The notes below the pieces were generated by a model that was given only the letters and a program-made list of their open reading frames with translations, was not told the DNA's origin and made no database searches. Shown here in pieces: positions 53,591 to 62,838 of a stretch of 64,000 nucleotides of DNA (the stretch's first letter is position 1; each line of letters begins with the position of its first letter). The position numbers and the translations under genes are program-made. The DNA comes from Candidatus Zixiibacteriota bacterium (GTDB lineage Bacteria > Zixibacteria > MSB-5A5 > GN15 > FEB-12), in the NCBI GenBank assembly GCA_034003725.1, contig JAVEYB010000009.1:62001-126000 (forward strand), written 5' to 3'.

Positions 53591-54513
53591 CCCCCGCTAT
53601 GAATGAGGAAGGCAATATCGACGAATTCTGTCGTCAATATGCCGACATGCTGAAAAACGCCCCCTTTCAGGGCGAACTGGTGCTGATCGACGACGGTTCT
53701 TCGGACGGCACGCTGGCCAAAATCAAGGAAAACGCCGCCCGGTATGACTTCATCCGCTGGGCGTCACACCACCGCAATCTGGGACTCACCGAGTCGCTCC
53801 AGACCGGGTTCGCGATCGCCCGAGGCGATGTCTTCGTCTTCTACCCAACCGACCTGCAGTACCGGCCCGAGGACATCCCCACGTTGGTTGCGCCCATTGC
53901 GGACGGCGCCGATGTCTGCACCGGCTGGAAACAAGGCAAATACAACAAGCGATTTGTCTCGTCGATCTATAATACGATCTCCCGGAAAATATTCGGGCTG
54001 AAAGTGCATGACCTGAACTCAGTCAAGGCCTTTCGCCGCGAGGTTGTCGAGCAGATTTTCCTCCGCAAGGACTGGCATCGCTATCTCGTCGTCCTCGCGG
54101 CTAATGCCGGCTTCCGCGTGGAAGAGTGCAAGGTCACGCTGTATGAGCGGGCCTGGGGGGAGTCGAAATTCTCGGTCTGGCGTATCCCGGTCGGTGTACT
54201 TGACATGCTGGCGGTGAAGTTCCAGATCACCTTTCTCAAGAAACCGCTGCTTTTTTTCGGCGCGCTCGGCAGCATTCTCTTCGCGCTCGGCGTCCTGGTT
54301 GGTCTATGGGCACTTTACCTCCGGTATTTCATGAACCACGGCGACCGCGCTCTTTTGTATCTCGTTATCCTGCTGCTCGGACTGGGCGGCGGGCTGTTTA
54401 TGATGGGCTTTATCGCTGAGGGGCAGACCGCGATCAAGGAGGAACTCGCCGACCTGCGGAAAAAGACTCAGCGCATGCTCGACCGCGAAACGCCCGGTCA
54501 ATCGGGCCCGTAG
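53551..54513 (+). CDS. GT2 polyprenyl-phosphate glycosyltransferase with two membrane helices
   Basis: A 320-residue protein. The N-terminal GT-A domain has APAMNEEGNIDEF, LVLIDDGSSDGTL, YPTDLQYRPEDI (Asp motif) and AFRREVVEQIF. Two C-terminal membrane helices follow (LLFFGALGSILFALGVLVGLWA and LYLVILLLGLGGGLFMMGF), the GtrB/DpmI arrangement. It should charge a polyprenyl phosphate with a sugar at the inner membrane, feeding the GT-C enzymes next door. A basic C-terminal tail ends the protein. The start ATG lies in the 3' end of the upstream gene. Confidence 0.85.
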   Translation: MAAERYNFIVSTIAPAMNEEGNIDEFCRQYADMLKNAPFQGELVLIDDGSSDGTLAKIKENAARYDFIRWASHHRNLGLTESLQTGFAIARGDVFVFYPTDLQYRPEDIPTLVAPIADGADVCTGWKQGKYNKRFVSSIYNTISRKIFGLKVHDLNSVKAFRREVVEQIFLRKDWHRYLVVLAANAGFRVEECKVTLYERAWGESKFSVWRIPVGVLDMLAVKFQITFLKKPLLFFGALGSILFALGVLVGLWALYLRYFMNHGDRALLYLVILLLGLGGGLFMMGFIAEGQTAIKEELADLRKKTQRMLDRETPGQSGP

Positions 54514-54532
54514 CGCCCCGGGTCAGGGCGCT
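54512..54532 (+). repeat. Hairpin at the end of the polyprenyl-phosphate GT2 gene
   Basis: AGCGCCC (54512-54518) pairs with GGGCGCT (54526-54532), overlapping the stop codon. No T run follows; it may shield a transcript end or slow readthrough into the YfhO gene. Confidence 0.35.
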
Positions 54533-54632
54533 GCCAAAAACTGTTGCCCCGCATTCGTTCCTGACCTATGTTGCACTCTCGGTTGTATACCCGACATAAG
54601 CCCAGGCATCCGTACAGAGGAAGGAACTTCCG

Positions 54633-57194
54633 GTGACACGACGGCAACAGGCGTCCCGAGCCCGCATAACAGCAGCTTCTTCATGGCAGCCGGACGGCTC
54701 CCGGTGGTTCGCATTGATCGCCTTTGTGCTGGTCGGACTCTCCCTGCTCATCCTCTTTTCCGAATTCGTGTTTTCCGACCAGATGCTCTACGGCTCCGAC
54801 GTGCTTCAGGCGGGCATATTTTTCCGCGGCTTCTATGTCGAGCAATGGCAGACGCACGGGTGGTTCACCGTCCCGCAGTGGAATCCCTATATTTACGGTG
54901 GACTGCCCTTTGTCGAGGCCTTCCACGGCGACATCTTCTATCCGTTTTCCAAGTTCAAAAACATGGAACTGCTGTTTCCCTGGTGGAAGTGGCTCGGTCT
55001 GGAGTTGCTGTATCACATCTTTTTCGCCGGTGTGTTCATGTATCTGTGCGCGCGGCGGTTCGGACTCGGCAAGATTGCGTCGCTGCTCGCCGGTGTCGCC
55101 TACACCTACGCCGGGTACCTGATTTCTTTCGTCGCGCCCGGGCACGACGGCAAGATCTACGTCACCACCCTGTTTCCACTCGTGGTCATGTTCCTGCACA
55201 TGGGGTTTGCGGCCCAACCCGTGCACTGGCGGACGCGATGGTTTGACCTGAAGTGGAGTCCGTTGCTGTGCTTCTCCATGACGGGGCTGGTTATCGGGCT
55301 TATCCTCCTGTCGCCTCACGCCCAGATGGCCTATTTCACTCTCTGGGTGGTTTCGCTTTACTCGGCGTTCCGGTTGATCCTGCTCTGGTATGACACCAAA
55401 TCCATAAAGCCCTGCGTTAAGCCGGCGCTGCTGACAACCTTTGCGGTAGTGATCGGCGTCGCCATCTCCGCGATCCAGTTCTATCCCGGTTACATCTACA
55501 CCAAGCAGTTCTCGCCCCGGGCCGCCGACGATTCCAAACACGGCTGGGAATGGGCGACATCGTGGTCGCTGCACGAAGAAGAAGCGATGAGCCTGCTCAT
55601 ACCGGAATTCTCCGGCACCAATACCCGGACGCCCGAGACGGTTTACTGGGGGAAGAACTTTTTCAAAGACAACTCCGAGGCGGTCCCGGTGACGGCGCTG
55701 TTTGCGGCGATGATCGGGCTGTTTTTTGCGCGGGGGCGCGAACGCTGGTTCTTTGGCGGGTTGGCGTTGTTCGCCCTCACGTATGCGCTGGGCGCGACCA
55801 CGCCGCTGTTCCACCTGTACTATCTCATACCCAACGTCCCGTCGCTGCGTGCGCCATCGATGATCATGTTCCTGTTTTCATTCTCGATCGCGCTGCTGGC
55901 CGCGATGGGTGTGCAGACGTTGATCGACCGCCGTGAGACCAAAGAGCGCGAAGCGACGCCAAAATCGGAGCGAACTCTCTCTCGGTACGTTCTGGTCGTG
56001 CCTGCGCTGTTTCTCGTACTCGCGCTCGCGTTCAGCGGCGCCGGGGAAAGCATGCTGAAGCTGTGGACGTCGCTTTTCTACGACAATGTCGGTACGCCGA
56101 CCGCGCAGGGATATTCGAAGTGGGACATGGCGATGGCTAACCTTCCCGCTATCAAGGCGGGAGCCTGGTTTTCGTTTCTGGCGGTCGCCCTGGCGGCGGC
56201 TGTCATCTGGTTGTACCGCCGTGGTTCGGCCGGTCGGTGGCTTCTGCTCGGGCTCTCTATAATTGTCGTTTTGAACGGTATGCGCTTCAACGGACGTTTC
56301 ATCAGCACTGTCGATTTTGCGCGCGTATCGCAGAAGACGCCGACAATCCAGTTTCTCGAACAGCAGCCGGGACAGTTCCGTACCGCCGACCTTACCAGCG
56401 ATCTCGCCAGCAATCTGCGCGACTACAGCAGTCTGCAGGACAATATCTACCCGGAGTTCGATCTGGCAATACCTTATGGTTATCACGGCAATCAGCTTCG
56501 CTGGTACGATCAGCTGGCCGGCGGTCCGGGTTTGGCCAATCGGCTGAACCCGCGTTTTCTGAATCTGGTTGGAGCCGAGTGGCTCGTTATCCCAAGCAAT
56601 CAGGGTATTCCCGACGGCTTCTTTGGTCCCCTGCCGGTCACCGCGGCCGCCACGTTTGGTCAGGTCAGCGTCTGGCGCAATCCCAACCGTCTGCCGCGCG
56701 TCTTCCTCGCCGACCGGTATCAGGTCGTGCCGGATCGGGCGGACATCTATCCGTACATCCTGCAGGGCGGCGAGGACCTCTCGCGTCTGGTCTATCTTGA
56801 AAACGAACCGACCCCCGCACCGCAGGCCGACAGCCTGCAATCGGGTACGGCCGAGATTACCGCTTACACGCTTGACTCGATTGTCGTCGCGGTGTCGACC
56901 GACCGGCCGCAGGTGTTGGTGCTGACCGACAGCTACTACGATGCCTGGCAGGCGTCGGTTGACGGCGAACCTGCCGAGGTGCTTCGCGCCGACGGCGCGT
57001 TCCGCGCCGTGGCCCTGCCGGCCGGAGCGCAAACAGTGGTCTTCACTTTTGAATCAAAACGCTATTTAATAGGCGAGTGGGTCACCTGGGGAGCATTACT
57101 GGTGGTGATTGTTATCTGTGCAGGCTCGATGACGGCGGCGATGGGCCGTCGGCGGAATGAGCGCAACGACGGAGTATCCGATGGCAACGAGTAG
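54633..57194 (+). CDS. YfhO-family multi-spanning membrane protein
   Basis: An 853-residue protein with about 12-14 membrane helices. Family markers are a short loop after the first helix (SDQMLYGSDVLQAGIFFRGF), VPQWNPYIYGGLPF, ARRFGLGKIASLLAGVAYTYAGYLI and a periplasmic C-terminal domain (LVLTDSYYDAWQASVDGEPA). YfhO proteins are GT-C-like, linked to glycosylation of lipoteichoic acids in some Gram-positives; elsewhere their role is unclear. GAGGAAGGAAC precedes the GTG at 54633. The gene lies inside the glycosyltransferase cluster and overlaps the next gene. Confidence 0.85.
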   Translation: MTRRQQASRARITAASSWQPDGSRWFALIAFVLVGLSLLILFSEFVFSDQMLYGSDVLQAGIFFRGFYVEQWQTHGWFTVPQWNPYIYGGLPFVEAFHGDIFYPFSKFKNMELLFPWWKWLGLELLYHIFFAGVFMYLCARRFGLGKIASLLAGVAYTYAGYLISFVAPGHDGKIYVTTLFPLVVMFLHMGFAAQPVHWRTRWFDLKWSPLLCFSMTGLVIGLILLSPHAQMAYFTLWVVSLYSAFRLILLWYDTKSIKPCVKPALLTTFAVVIGVAISAIQFYPGYIYTKQFSPRAADDSKHGWEWATSWSLHEEEAMSLLIPEFSGTNTRTPETVYWGKNFFKDNSEAVPVTALFAAMIGLFFARGRERWFFGGLALFALTYALGATTPLFHLYYLIPNVPSLRAPSMIMFLFSFSIALLAAMGVQTLIDRRETKEREATPKSERTLSRYVLVVPALFLVLALAFSGAGESMLKLWTSLFYDNVGTPTAQGYSKWDMAMANLPAIKAGAWFSFLAVALAAAVIWLYRRGSAGRWLLLGLSIIVVLNGMRFNGRFISTVDFARVSQKTPTIQFLEQQPGQFRTADLTSDLASNLRDYSSLQDNIYPEFDLAIPYGYHGNQLRWYDQLAGGPGLANRLNPRFLNLVGAEWLVIPSNQGIPDGFFGPLPVTAAATFGQVSVWRNPNRLPRVFLADRYQVVPDRADIYPYILQGGEDLSRLVYLENEPTPAPQADSLQSGTAEITAYTLDSIVVAVSTDRPQVLVLTDSYYDAWQASVDGEPAEVLRADGAFRAVALPAGAQTVVFTFESKRYLIGEWVTWGALLVVIVICAGSMTAAMGRRRNERNDGVSDGNE

Positions 57195-57909
57195 GCGCGC
57201 CCTGATCATTTTCCCGACCTACAACGAGCGGGAAAACATCGAGAAGATCGTTCATGCGGTTCTTCCGCTCGACGCTCGCATACATGTGCTGATTGTCGAC
57301 GACAACTCGCCCGACGGAACCGGCGAGCTGGCCGACAAGCTCGCCCGGCAGCAGAACAACGTCTATGTCCTGCACCGGGAGAGAAAAGAGGGCCTGGGCC
57401 GGGCCTATATTGCGGGCTTCAAATGGGCGATCAAAGAAGGCTTTGATTTCGTCTTCGAGATGGACGCAGACTTCTCGCACGGCCCGGAGTATATCCGCGA
57501 CTTCCTGCGTGAGATTCAACACCATGATCTCGTTATCGGCTCGCGTTATATCTCCGGCGTTAACGTCATCAACTGGCCCATGTCGCGCCTGCTGCTGTCC
57601 TACTTCGCCAACGTGTACACTCGGTGGATCACCGGCCTGCCGCTTCGCGACGCCACCGGTGGGTTCAAGTGTTTCCGCCGTGAGGTTCTCGAAGCGATTA
57701 ATCTTGATGACGTCAAGTCGACCGGGTACTCGTTCCAGATTGAAATGTCGATGCGGGCCTGGAAGAAAGGCTTCCGCATCAAGGAGATTCCCATCATCTT
57801 CGTCGACCGTGTCGCCGGAAGCTCCAAGATGTCAAAAAAGATCGTGCGGGAAGCCGTCTGGATGGTCTGGCTGCTTCGCCTGCGGAGCATGCTCGGCAGA
57901 TTTGACTGA
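57181..57909 (+). CDS. Polyprenol monophosphomannose synthase-like GT2 (DPM1-type)
   Basis: A 242-residue GT2 enzyme. Motifs: IIFPTYNERENI, IVDDNSPDGTGELAD, EMDADFSHGPEYI and DATGGFKCFRREVLEAI. This is the soluble Dpm1 type without membrane helices; it would make polyprenyl-phosphate-mannose or -glucose for the GT-C proteins upstream. ATG 57181 follows GGAG at good spacing and begins the domain; an ATG at 57157 would add eight residues. Both starts overlap the YfhO gene, so the genes are coupled. Confidence 0.88.
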   Translation: MATSRRALIIFPTYNERENIEKIVHAVLPLDARIHVLIVDDNSPDGTGELADKLARQQNNVYVLHRERKEGLGRAYIAGFKWAIKEGFDFVFEMDADFSHGPEYIRDFLREIQHHDLVIGSRYISGVNVINWPMSRLLLSYFANVYTRWITGLPLRDATGGFKCFRREVLEAINLDDVKSTGYSFQIEMSMRAWKKGFRIKEIPIIFVDRVAGSSKMSKKIVREAVWMVWLLRLRSMLGRFD

Positions 57910-57917
57910 GGCGTACC

Positions 57918-58802
57918 GTGGCCTCGCGTTCCGAAACCGTCTCCATAGTCATCGTTACCTACAACTCGCAACCGGCCCTGCAGACCTGCCTGGGCGCGTT
58001 GTCCGTCTCAGTTCGCGGCATCCCCGTCGAACTTATCGTGGTCGACAACGACTCCGACACCGATCCCACCGATTCCGTGAGAGAGCGTTTTGCCGACGCC
58101 CGCGTGATCCGCCTTGCGCGCAATGTCGGTTTCGCCGCGGCCTGTAACCGAGGCGCCGCGGTGAGCGCGGGGGAGATGCTTCTTTTTCTCAACCCTGATG
58201 TTTTCATAGACGATCGTGCTGTCGAAACCCTGCGCGACAGGTGTGTCTCCGACAGCCGCGCCGGACTTCTCTCGGGGCGGCTGCGCTTTCCGGACGGTTC
58301 GTTTCAGGCGACCTGCCGGAACTTCCCGACCGCCGCCAATCTGCTGTACTCGAGGGGTTCCATCCTCAGCCGGTGGTTGACGCGCTTGTCCGGTACAAAG
58401 CCCGACCCTTATACGCTGCCCGACTCGGAGACGGTGACAGAGGTTCCGGCGGTGGCGGGGACGATGATGATGGTGCGCCGTTCACTCTTCGAGAAGGCCG
58501 GCGGCTTCGACGAACGGTTCTTCCTGTACATGGAGGATACCGATCTGTCGCTGCGCGTCAATCGCGCCGGCTATCGCAACCTATTCGTCCCGACTGCCGG
58601 CGCCGTACATGACTGGGGAAAAGGCGGCCGTATGTCACGTGTCCGGCGACTCTGGCGCCACCACTACTCCGTTTGGCAGTACTTCCTGAAACACGAGCCC
58701 AACGCGTTTGCCCTGTTTCTGCTTCCGCTTTTGTTGTTTGCCAACGGGGTTCTTATGTCCATATTGCCTCGCACGCACTTACGGAGTAGCAGTCCCCAAT
58801 GA
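57918..58802 (+). CDS. GT2 rhamnosyltransferase-like glycosyltransferase
   Basis: A 294-residue GT2 protein. It has VSIVIVTYNSQPALQTCL, VDNDSDTDPT, RNVGFAAACNRGA, FLNPDVFIDD and FFLYMEDTDLSLRVNRAGY, the pattern of WbbL/RfbF-like O-chain transferases. A hydrophobic segment near the end may associate with the membrane. It probably adds one sugar to a lipid-linked glycan on the cytosolic side. GTG 57918 starts nine bases after the previous stop, and its own stop overlaps the wecA-like start. Confidence 0.85.
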   Translation: MASRSETVSIVIVTYNSQPALQTCLGALSVSVRGIPVELIVVDNDSDTDPTDSVRERFADARVIRLARNVGFAAACNRGAAVSAGEMLLFLNPDVFIDDRAVETLRDRCVSDSRAGLLSGRLRFPDGSFQATCRNFPTAANLLYSRGSILSRWLTRLSGTKPDPYTLPDSETVTEVPAVAGTMMMVRRSLFEKAGGFDERFFLYMEDTDLSLRVNRAGYRNLFVPTAGAVHDWGKGGRMSRVRRLWRHHYSVWQYFLKHEPNAFALFLLPLLLFANGVLMSILPRTHLRSSSPQ

Positions 58803-59902
58803 TCCCGGTCATCGGAATGGCCCTTGCCGCTTTCGCCGCCGCCATGTTGACGGCCTTGCTTTGTCCCGCGGTTATCCGGCTCGGGCACCGATATGGCCTG
58901 CTGGACCTCCCGGGCAGGCACAAGCGGCACCAGATCCCGACTCCGGCGCTCGGCGGTGCGGTATTGTTTGTCGCGTTCTGGACCACCGTTGCGCTCCTGT
59001 CATTGCTGTTTCCTTCCGCCCTTGCCGAATTTCGAGGCGTGCTCGGCTTCACGTTTGCCGCGGCAACGATCATCTTCCTCGTGGGCTTGTCCGATGATCT
59101 TTCTCCCGTGTCGGCGTGGGTCAAGCTGATGTCGCAGGTGGCTGCCGGGCTCGTCCTGTATCTGGGCGGGCTGAGTGTCGACCCGCTCACGATTCCGTTT
59201 TACGGTCCTGTGCAAACCGGGGTCGCCGGGGCATTGATTACGGTCGTCTGGGTGGTCGCCCTGACCAATGCGATCAACCTGCTCGACGGTCTGGACCTGC
59301 TCGCCGCGGGCGTTTCGCTGATCGCGGCGCTGGTGTTGCTGGCGGTAGGGGTGTTGCTCAACGTGGGCACGGTGGTCATGCTCTCCGTCACGCTCGCCGG
59401 ATTCCTCGTGGTTTTTCTGTATTTCAATCGGCCGCCGGCGAAACTCTTTTTGGGAGACAGCGGGTCGTTGCAGATCGGCTTTTACTTCGCCGTGCTGTCA
59501 CTTTTAGTACCGATTCGCTCCTACACCGCAGCCGCGCTGTATGTTCCGCTGCTGACTCTTGGCGTTCCTCTCATGGAAGCAGGCCTCTCGATCGTCCGCC
59601 GTCTGGCGACGGGCAAGTCGGTCATGAGAGCCGACCGTCGCCACCTGTTTCATTTGCTGGCCCTGGCGGGCTGGTCGAACGGACAGGTCGTCGCCGTATT
59701 CTATGTCCTGTCAACGGTTTTCGGGGGTTTCGCCCTGTCCATGTTTTACTTCAATCGGCGATGGGTCCTTGGGTTTTTGGCCCTTTTTATGGTTGTGATT
59801 TTTGTGCTAATTCTTATCTTACTGACCAATTTGCCGAAACTGGCGCATCGCGAACACCCGGTCAGCTCCGATCGGTCAACCCCCAGTCGGCGAGGAGAGT
59901 GA
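58799..59902 (+). CDS. WecA/TagO-type UDP-GlcNAc:undecaprenyl-phosphate GlcNAc-1-phosphate transferase
   Basis: A 367-residue MraY-family protein with about 11 membrane helices. It has GLLDLPGRHKRHQIPTPALGG, the metal-site segment GLSDDLSPVS, TNAINLLDGLDLLAAGV and NRPPAKLFLGDSGSLQIGF, then MRADRRHLFHLL (HxxH region). It starts a lipid-linked glycan by moving sugar-1-phosphate to undecaprenyl phosphate. This supports the idea that the cluster builds one polyprenyl-linked glycan. The sugar (GlcNAc or similar) is inferred from the family. The ATG overlaps the preceding stop. Confidence 0.88.
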   Translation: MIPVIGMALAAFAAAMLTALLCPAVIRLGHRYGLLDLPGRHKRHQIPTPALGGAVLFVAFWTTVALLSLLFPSALAEFRGVLGFTFAAATIIFLVGLSDDLSPVSAWVKLMSQVAAGLVLYLGGLSVDPLTIPFYGPVQTGVAGALITVVWVVALTNAINLLDGLDLLAAGVSLIAALVLLAVGVLLNVGTVVMLSVTLAGFLVVFLYFNRPPAKLFLGDSGSLQIGFYFAVLSLLVPIRSYTAAALYVPLLTLGVPLMEAGLSIVRRLATGKSVMRADRRHLFHLLALAGWSNGQVVAVFYVLSTVFGGFALSMFYFNRRWVLGFLALFMVVIFVLILILLTNLPKLAHREHPVSSDRSTPSRRGE

Positions 59903-59908
59903 GCAAGG

Positions 59909-60871
59909 ATGGCCACAGGTCCCTATCTGGAGTTCGAACGTCCGATCATGGAACTGGAGAAGAAAATCTCCGACATGAAGGACTTTTCGATCGGGGAAAA
60001 CCTCGAACTGGACGGCGAGATCGCCCAGCTCGAAAAGAAACTCGAAAAGCTCCGGGCCGAGATCTATTCCAGCCTCAGCCGCTGGCAACGCGTCCAGATT
60101 TCCCGCCATCCCAAACGTCCGTATACGCTCGACTATGTCGAGATGATGTGCACGGACTTTGTCGAGCTGCACGGTGATCGTGGATTCGCCGAGGATGCCG
60201 CCATGGTGGGCGGTTTTGCGATGCTCGACGGGCGGCGCATCATGGTGGTGGGGCAGCAAAAGGGCCGCGACACCAAGGCCAAGCTGCACCGCAATTTCGG
60301 AATGGCGCACCCCGAGGGATACCGCAAGGCCCGACGGTTGTTTTTCCTTGCCGAGAAGTTCAACGTCCCGATCGTCATCCTGGTCGATACGCCCGGCGCC
60401 TTTCCGGGTATAGGCGCCGAAGAGCGCGGGCAGGCGGAGGCGATCGCCAAAAACATCCAGACGATGTTTGAGATCCGCGTCCCGATCGTGGTTGTGGTCA
60501 TCGGCGAAGGCGCGTCGGGCGGCGCGCTGGGTATCGGGATCGGCGACGAAGTCTATATGCTCGAACATTCGTGGTACTCGGTCATTTCGCCCGAGGGCTG
60601 TGCCGCCATCCTCTGGCGCGACGCCGCCAAGGCGCCCGAGGCGGCTGAGGCGCTCAGGCCGACGGCCGAAGACCTGCTCGAACTCGGCATCATCGACAAG
60701 ATCATTCCCGAGCCCGAACGCGGCGCTCACAACAATCCGACCGTTATGGCCGAGCGGGTCAAAGAGCATGTCATCGAAGCGCTGGATCGGCTCGGCGCGC
60801 TCGATGTTGACGAATTGCTCCGGCGGCGGCTCGAGAAGTTCCGCCGTATTGGCGTATTTGCCGAGCTCTGA
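59909..60871 (+). CDS. accA: Acetyl-CoA carboxylase carboxyltransferase subunit alpha
   Basis: A 320-residue crotonase-fold subunit that, with AccD, moves CO2 from biotin to acetyl-CoA. It has the N-terminal helical region (MELEKKISDMKDFS), DRGFAEDAAMVGGFAML, GMAHPEGYRKARRL, VDTPGAFPGIGAEERGQ and GEGASGGALGIGIGD. The length is normal. GAGAGTGAGCAAGG lies upstream of ATG 59909. accD is not in this window, and accB and accC are far away, so the four subunits are scattered. Confidence 0.95.
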   Translation: MATGPYLEFERPIMELEKKISDMKDFSIGENLELDGEIAQLEKKLEKLRAEIYSSLSRWQRVQISRHPKRPYTLDYVEMMCTDFVELHGDRGFAEDAAMVGGFAMLDGRRIMVVGQQKGRDTKAKLHRNFGMAHPEGYRKARRLFFLAEKFNVPIVILVDTPGAFPGIGAEERGQAEAIAKNIQTMFEIRVPIVVVVIGEGASGGALGIGIGDEVYMLEHSWYSVISPEGCAAILWRDAAKAPEAAEALRPTAEDLLELGIIDKIIPEPERGAHNNPTVMAERVKEHVIEALDRLGALDVDELLRRRLEKFRRIGVFAEL

Positions 60872-60886
60872 TCATGGAGATAGCTC

Positions 60887-61060
60887 ATGGCGTTATCTAG
60901 AAACCTCATTGATATGCTGATCTGCCCCAATTGCCGGCACGAAAAACTGGACTACCATCAGGCGGATGCGCGCCTCAGCTGCTCGTCCTGTCGTTTCGTG
61001 TACCGGGTGGCCGACGACATACCGGTATTACTGGTCGACGAAGCAGAAACCAAGGAGTGA
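60887..61060 (+). CDS. Trm112/UPF0434-like small zinc protein
   Basis: A 57-residue protein (MALSRNLIDMLICPNCRHEK...). Two Cys pairs (CPNC and CSSC) and the terminal YRVADDIPVLLVDEA are the Trm112/YcaR signature. In yeast and archaea Trm112 activates methyltransferases; bacterial homologues often sit beside lipid A or cell-envelope genes and are uncharacterised. GGAG (60876-60879) precedes the ATG. It lies between accA and the PTS IIA gene. Confidence 0.85.
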   Translation: MALSRNLIDMLICPNCRHEKLDYHQADARLSCSSCRFVYRVADDIPVLLVDEAETKE

Positions 61061-61071
61061 AGGCACCGGCG

Positions 61072-61524
61072 ATGAAATTGTCAAAGTTCTGTGATGAAAA
61101 CCTGATCGTATTCAATCTCGCCTCCAAAACCAAAGACGAGGTCATCGAGGAACTGGTCGATCTGGCCGCTACCTCGACCATGATCAAAGATCGCGACCAG
61201 CTGCTTGCGGACGTCCGGGAACGGGAAAATCTGGTCACCACGGGCGTCGGCTACGGCGTCGCCTTTCCGCATGCCAAAACACGCTCGGCCAAAGGCATCG
61301 TGATCGCCTTCGGCAAAAGCGACGATGGTATCGAGTTCGACGCGATGGATCACCGGCCGGTCCACCTGTTTTTCCTGATTGCGGCGCCCGAAGACGCTAT
61401 CGGTGCGCACCTCAACGTGATGGCACGGCTGTCTTATCTTATGAAATCCGAGGAGAACCGGGAGAAGCTCAAACAGCTTACCTCGCCGGGTGAAGTCCTT
61501 GCCCTTATGGACAACGTCGACTAA
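61072..61524 (+). CDS. PTS IIA domain protein, PtsN-like
   Basis: A 150-residue EIIA-Fru/Ntr domain. The phosphorylated His is in YGVAFPHAKT, with ENLVTTGVG before it and HLFFLIAAPEDAIGAHLNVMARL after. No IIB or IIC protein is nearby, so it is probably regulatory, like PtsN, rather than part of a sugar importer. ATG 61072 lies twelve bases after the Trm112-like stop; the longer frame beginning at 60931 overlaps that gene and is not used. Partners (Hpr, EI) are not in the window. Confidence 0.85.
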   Translation: MKLSKFCDENLIVFNLASKTKDEVIEELVDLAATSTMIKDRDQLLADVRERENLVTTGVGYGVAFPHAKTRSAKGIVIAFGKSDDGIEFDAMDHRPVHLFFLIAAPEDAIGAHLNVMARLSYLMKSEENREKLKQLTSPGEVLALMDNVD

Positions 61525-61559
61525 CCGCCCGCGCGAACATTGCCAGGATGGCGTGATCG

Positions 61560-62348
61560 ATGAACTGGATTTCCAACCTGTTTTTCAGGTACTGGCGTAA
61601 TGTCCACTTTTCCGCTGTTGTTGTCGTTTCGATTCTGCTCATCCTGAACTTCCCGCCGGTCAACGGGCTGATTTCGCAGGCCGTGATCGGATCCTTCTAC
61701 TATCCTTTCGCCAAGCTCAAAAATCTCGTGGTCCGGCTCAGCACGGTCGATCGGGAAAACGAGCGGCTTCGCCAGGCCCTCGTGGACGCTTCCGTCCGGC
61801 TGTCTAGACTCGAGGAAGCCGAACGCGAGAATCTTCGCCTTCGCGCCGTCCTCGGCTTCGAACCGCCAACCGGGTATTCGCTTCTGCCCGCCCAGGTGCT
61901 GTCCGTCAGCGGCGGGCGGGTTCCCACATCCGCTATCATCAATCGTGGGTATCGAGACTCGGTGTATGTAAACCAGCCGGTCATCAATCAGGAAGGACTC
62001 ATCGGTCGGATCAACTCGGTGTCGCCGGACTTCGCAACCGTGCAGCTGCTGACAGATCCCGTCAACCGGGTGGCGGTCAGGGTGGCCGACAGTCGCGCGA
62101 TGGGAATCGCCAAATTTTCGCCGCGGGGAATGGTCCTTGACAACTTCCCGATCCAGGGCGATATCGGGCCTGGCCGTCCGATCCTTTCGTCCGGACTCGG
62201 CGGCATCTATCCGGCGGGTTTGCTTGTGGGGTATGTGACCGAAGTCGAACGACCGGCTGAGGCTGCTTTCTGTGATGTGACAATCGAGCCGGCTGCCAAC
62301 TTCAACTCTCTTGAGGAACTCTTCCTGTTACGCCCGGGGGGATCGTGA
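61560..62348 (+). CDS. mreC: Rod shape-determining protein MreC
   Basis: A 262-residue protein with one N-terminal membrane helix (FSAVVVVSILLILNFPPV), a coiled coil (residues ~55-95, VDRENERLRQALVDASVRLSRLEEAERENLRLRAVLG) and two beta-barrel domains with LLPAQVLSVSGG, INRGYRDSV and SGLGGIYPAGLLVGYV. It links the cytoskeleton to PBP2 in the periplasm. It lies in the standard mreC-mreD-mrdA order; mreB is not upstream within the window. Confidence 0.93.
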   Translation: MNWISNLFFRYWRNVHFSAVVVVSILLILNFPPVNGLISQAVIGSFYYPFAKLKNLVVRLSTVDRENERLRQALVDASVRLSRLEEAERENLRLRAVLGFEPPTGYSLLPAQVLSVSGGRVPTSAIINRGYRDSVYVNQPVINQEGLIGRINSVSPDFATVQLLTDPVNRVAVRVADSRAMGIAKFSPRGMVLDNFPIQGDIGPGRPILSSGLGGIYPAGLLVGYVTEVERPAEAAFCDVTIEPAANFNSLEELFLLRPGGS

Positions 62349-62830
62349 GACTGCTTCCCTATCTTATCTACTTGCTGCTGATAGCCATGCACCAGGTTTT
62401 CCTGCAGGACCTCACGGCGATAGTCGGCGTCCGCATTGATCTCGCCGCCCTGATCGTCATGGCCGTGGCCCTGTACAAGTCCGAGGTTGTCACCCTGTGG
62501 TTCGGGCTCGCTGCGGGCGTCGTTATGGCCGTCTCTTCGCCCGATACGCTTGGCTGGCACGGCCTGTTTATGGCTTTGCTCGGTGTCACGGCGTATCACC
62601 TGCGCGAAAAACTCAACCTGGACTTTTTCTACTCGAAAGTTCTGTTCATGCTCGGCGGACTCACCGTTCATACTATAGGCTCCGTCATCATCGACGGTGG
62701 CGGGGGCCTGCTGATGCGTCTTGCCGTGAACGCCCTGCCGGATGCGTTGTATACGACTGTAGTGGCGCTGCTGTTCCTGCTGGTCAAGGACGGCGTGATA
62801 ACGTTCAGGAAGTTTAAGTCGATATTCTAG
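62345..62830 (+). CDS. mreD: Rod shape-determining protein MreD
   Basis: A 161-residue protein with about five membrane helices. The N terminus is RLLPYLIYLLLIAMHQVFLQDL, followed by IRIDLAALIVM-like (VRIDLAALIVMAVALY) and a helical remainder typical of this poorly conserved family. GTG 62345 overlaps the mreC stop. Assignment rests on topology, size and position between mreC and mrdA. Confidence 0.85.
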   Translation: MRLLPYLIYLLLIAMHQVFLQDLTAIVGVRIDLAALIVMAVALYKSEVVTLWFGLAAGVVMAVSSPDTLGWHGLFMALLGVTAYHLREKLNLDFFYSKVLFMLGGLTVHTIGSVIIDGGGGLLMRLAVNALPDALYTTVVALLFLLVKDGVITFRKFKSIF

Positions 62831-62838
62831 TCAGACCC

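Noticed and set aside
60931-61071. Upstream extension of the PTS IIA gene
   Set aside because: It overlaps the clearly coding Trm112-like gene in another frame and has no domain content.
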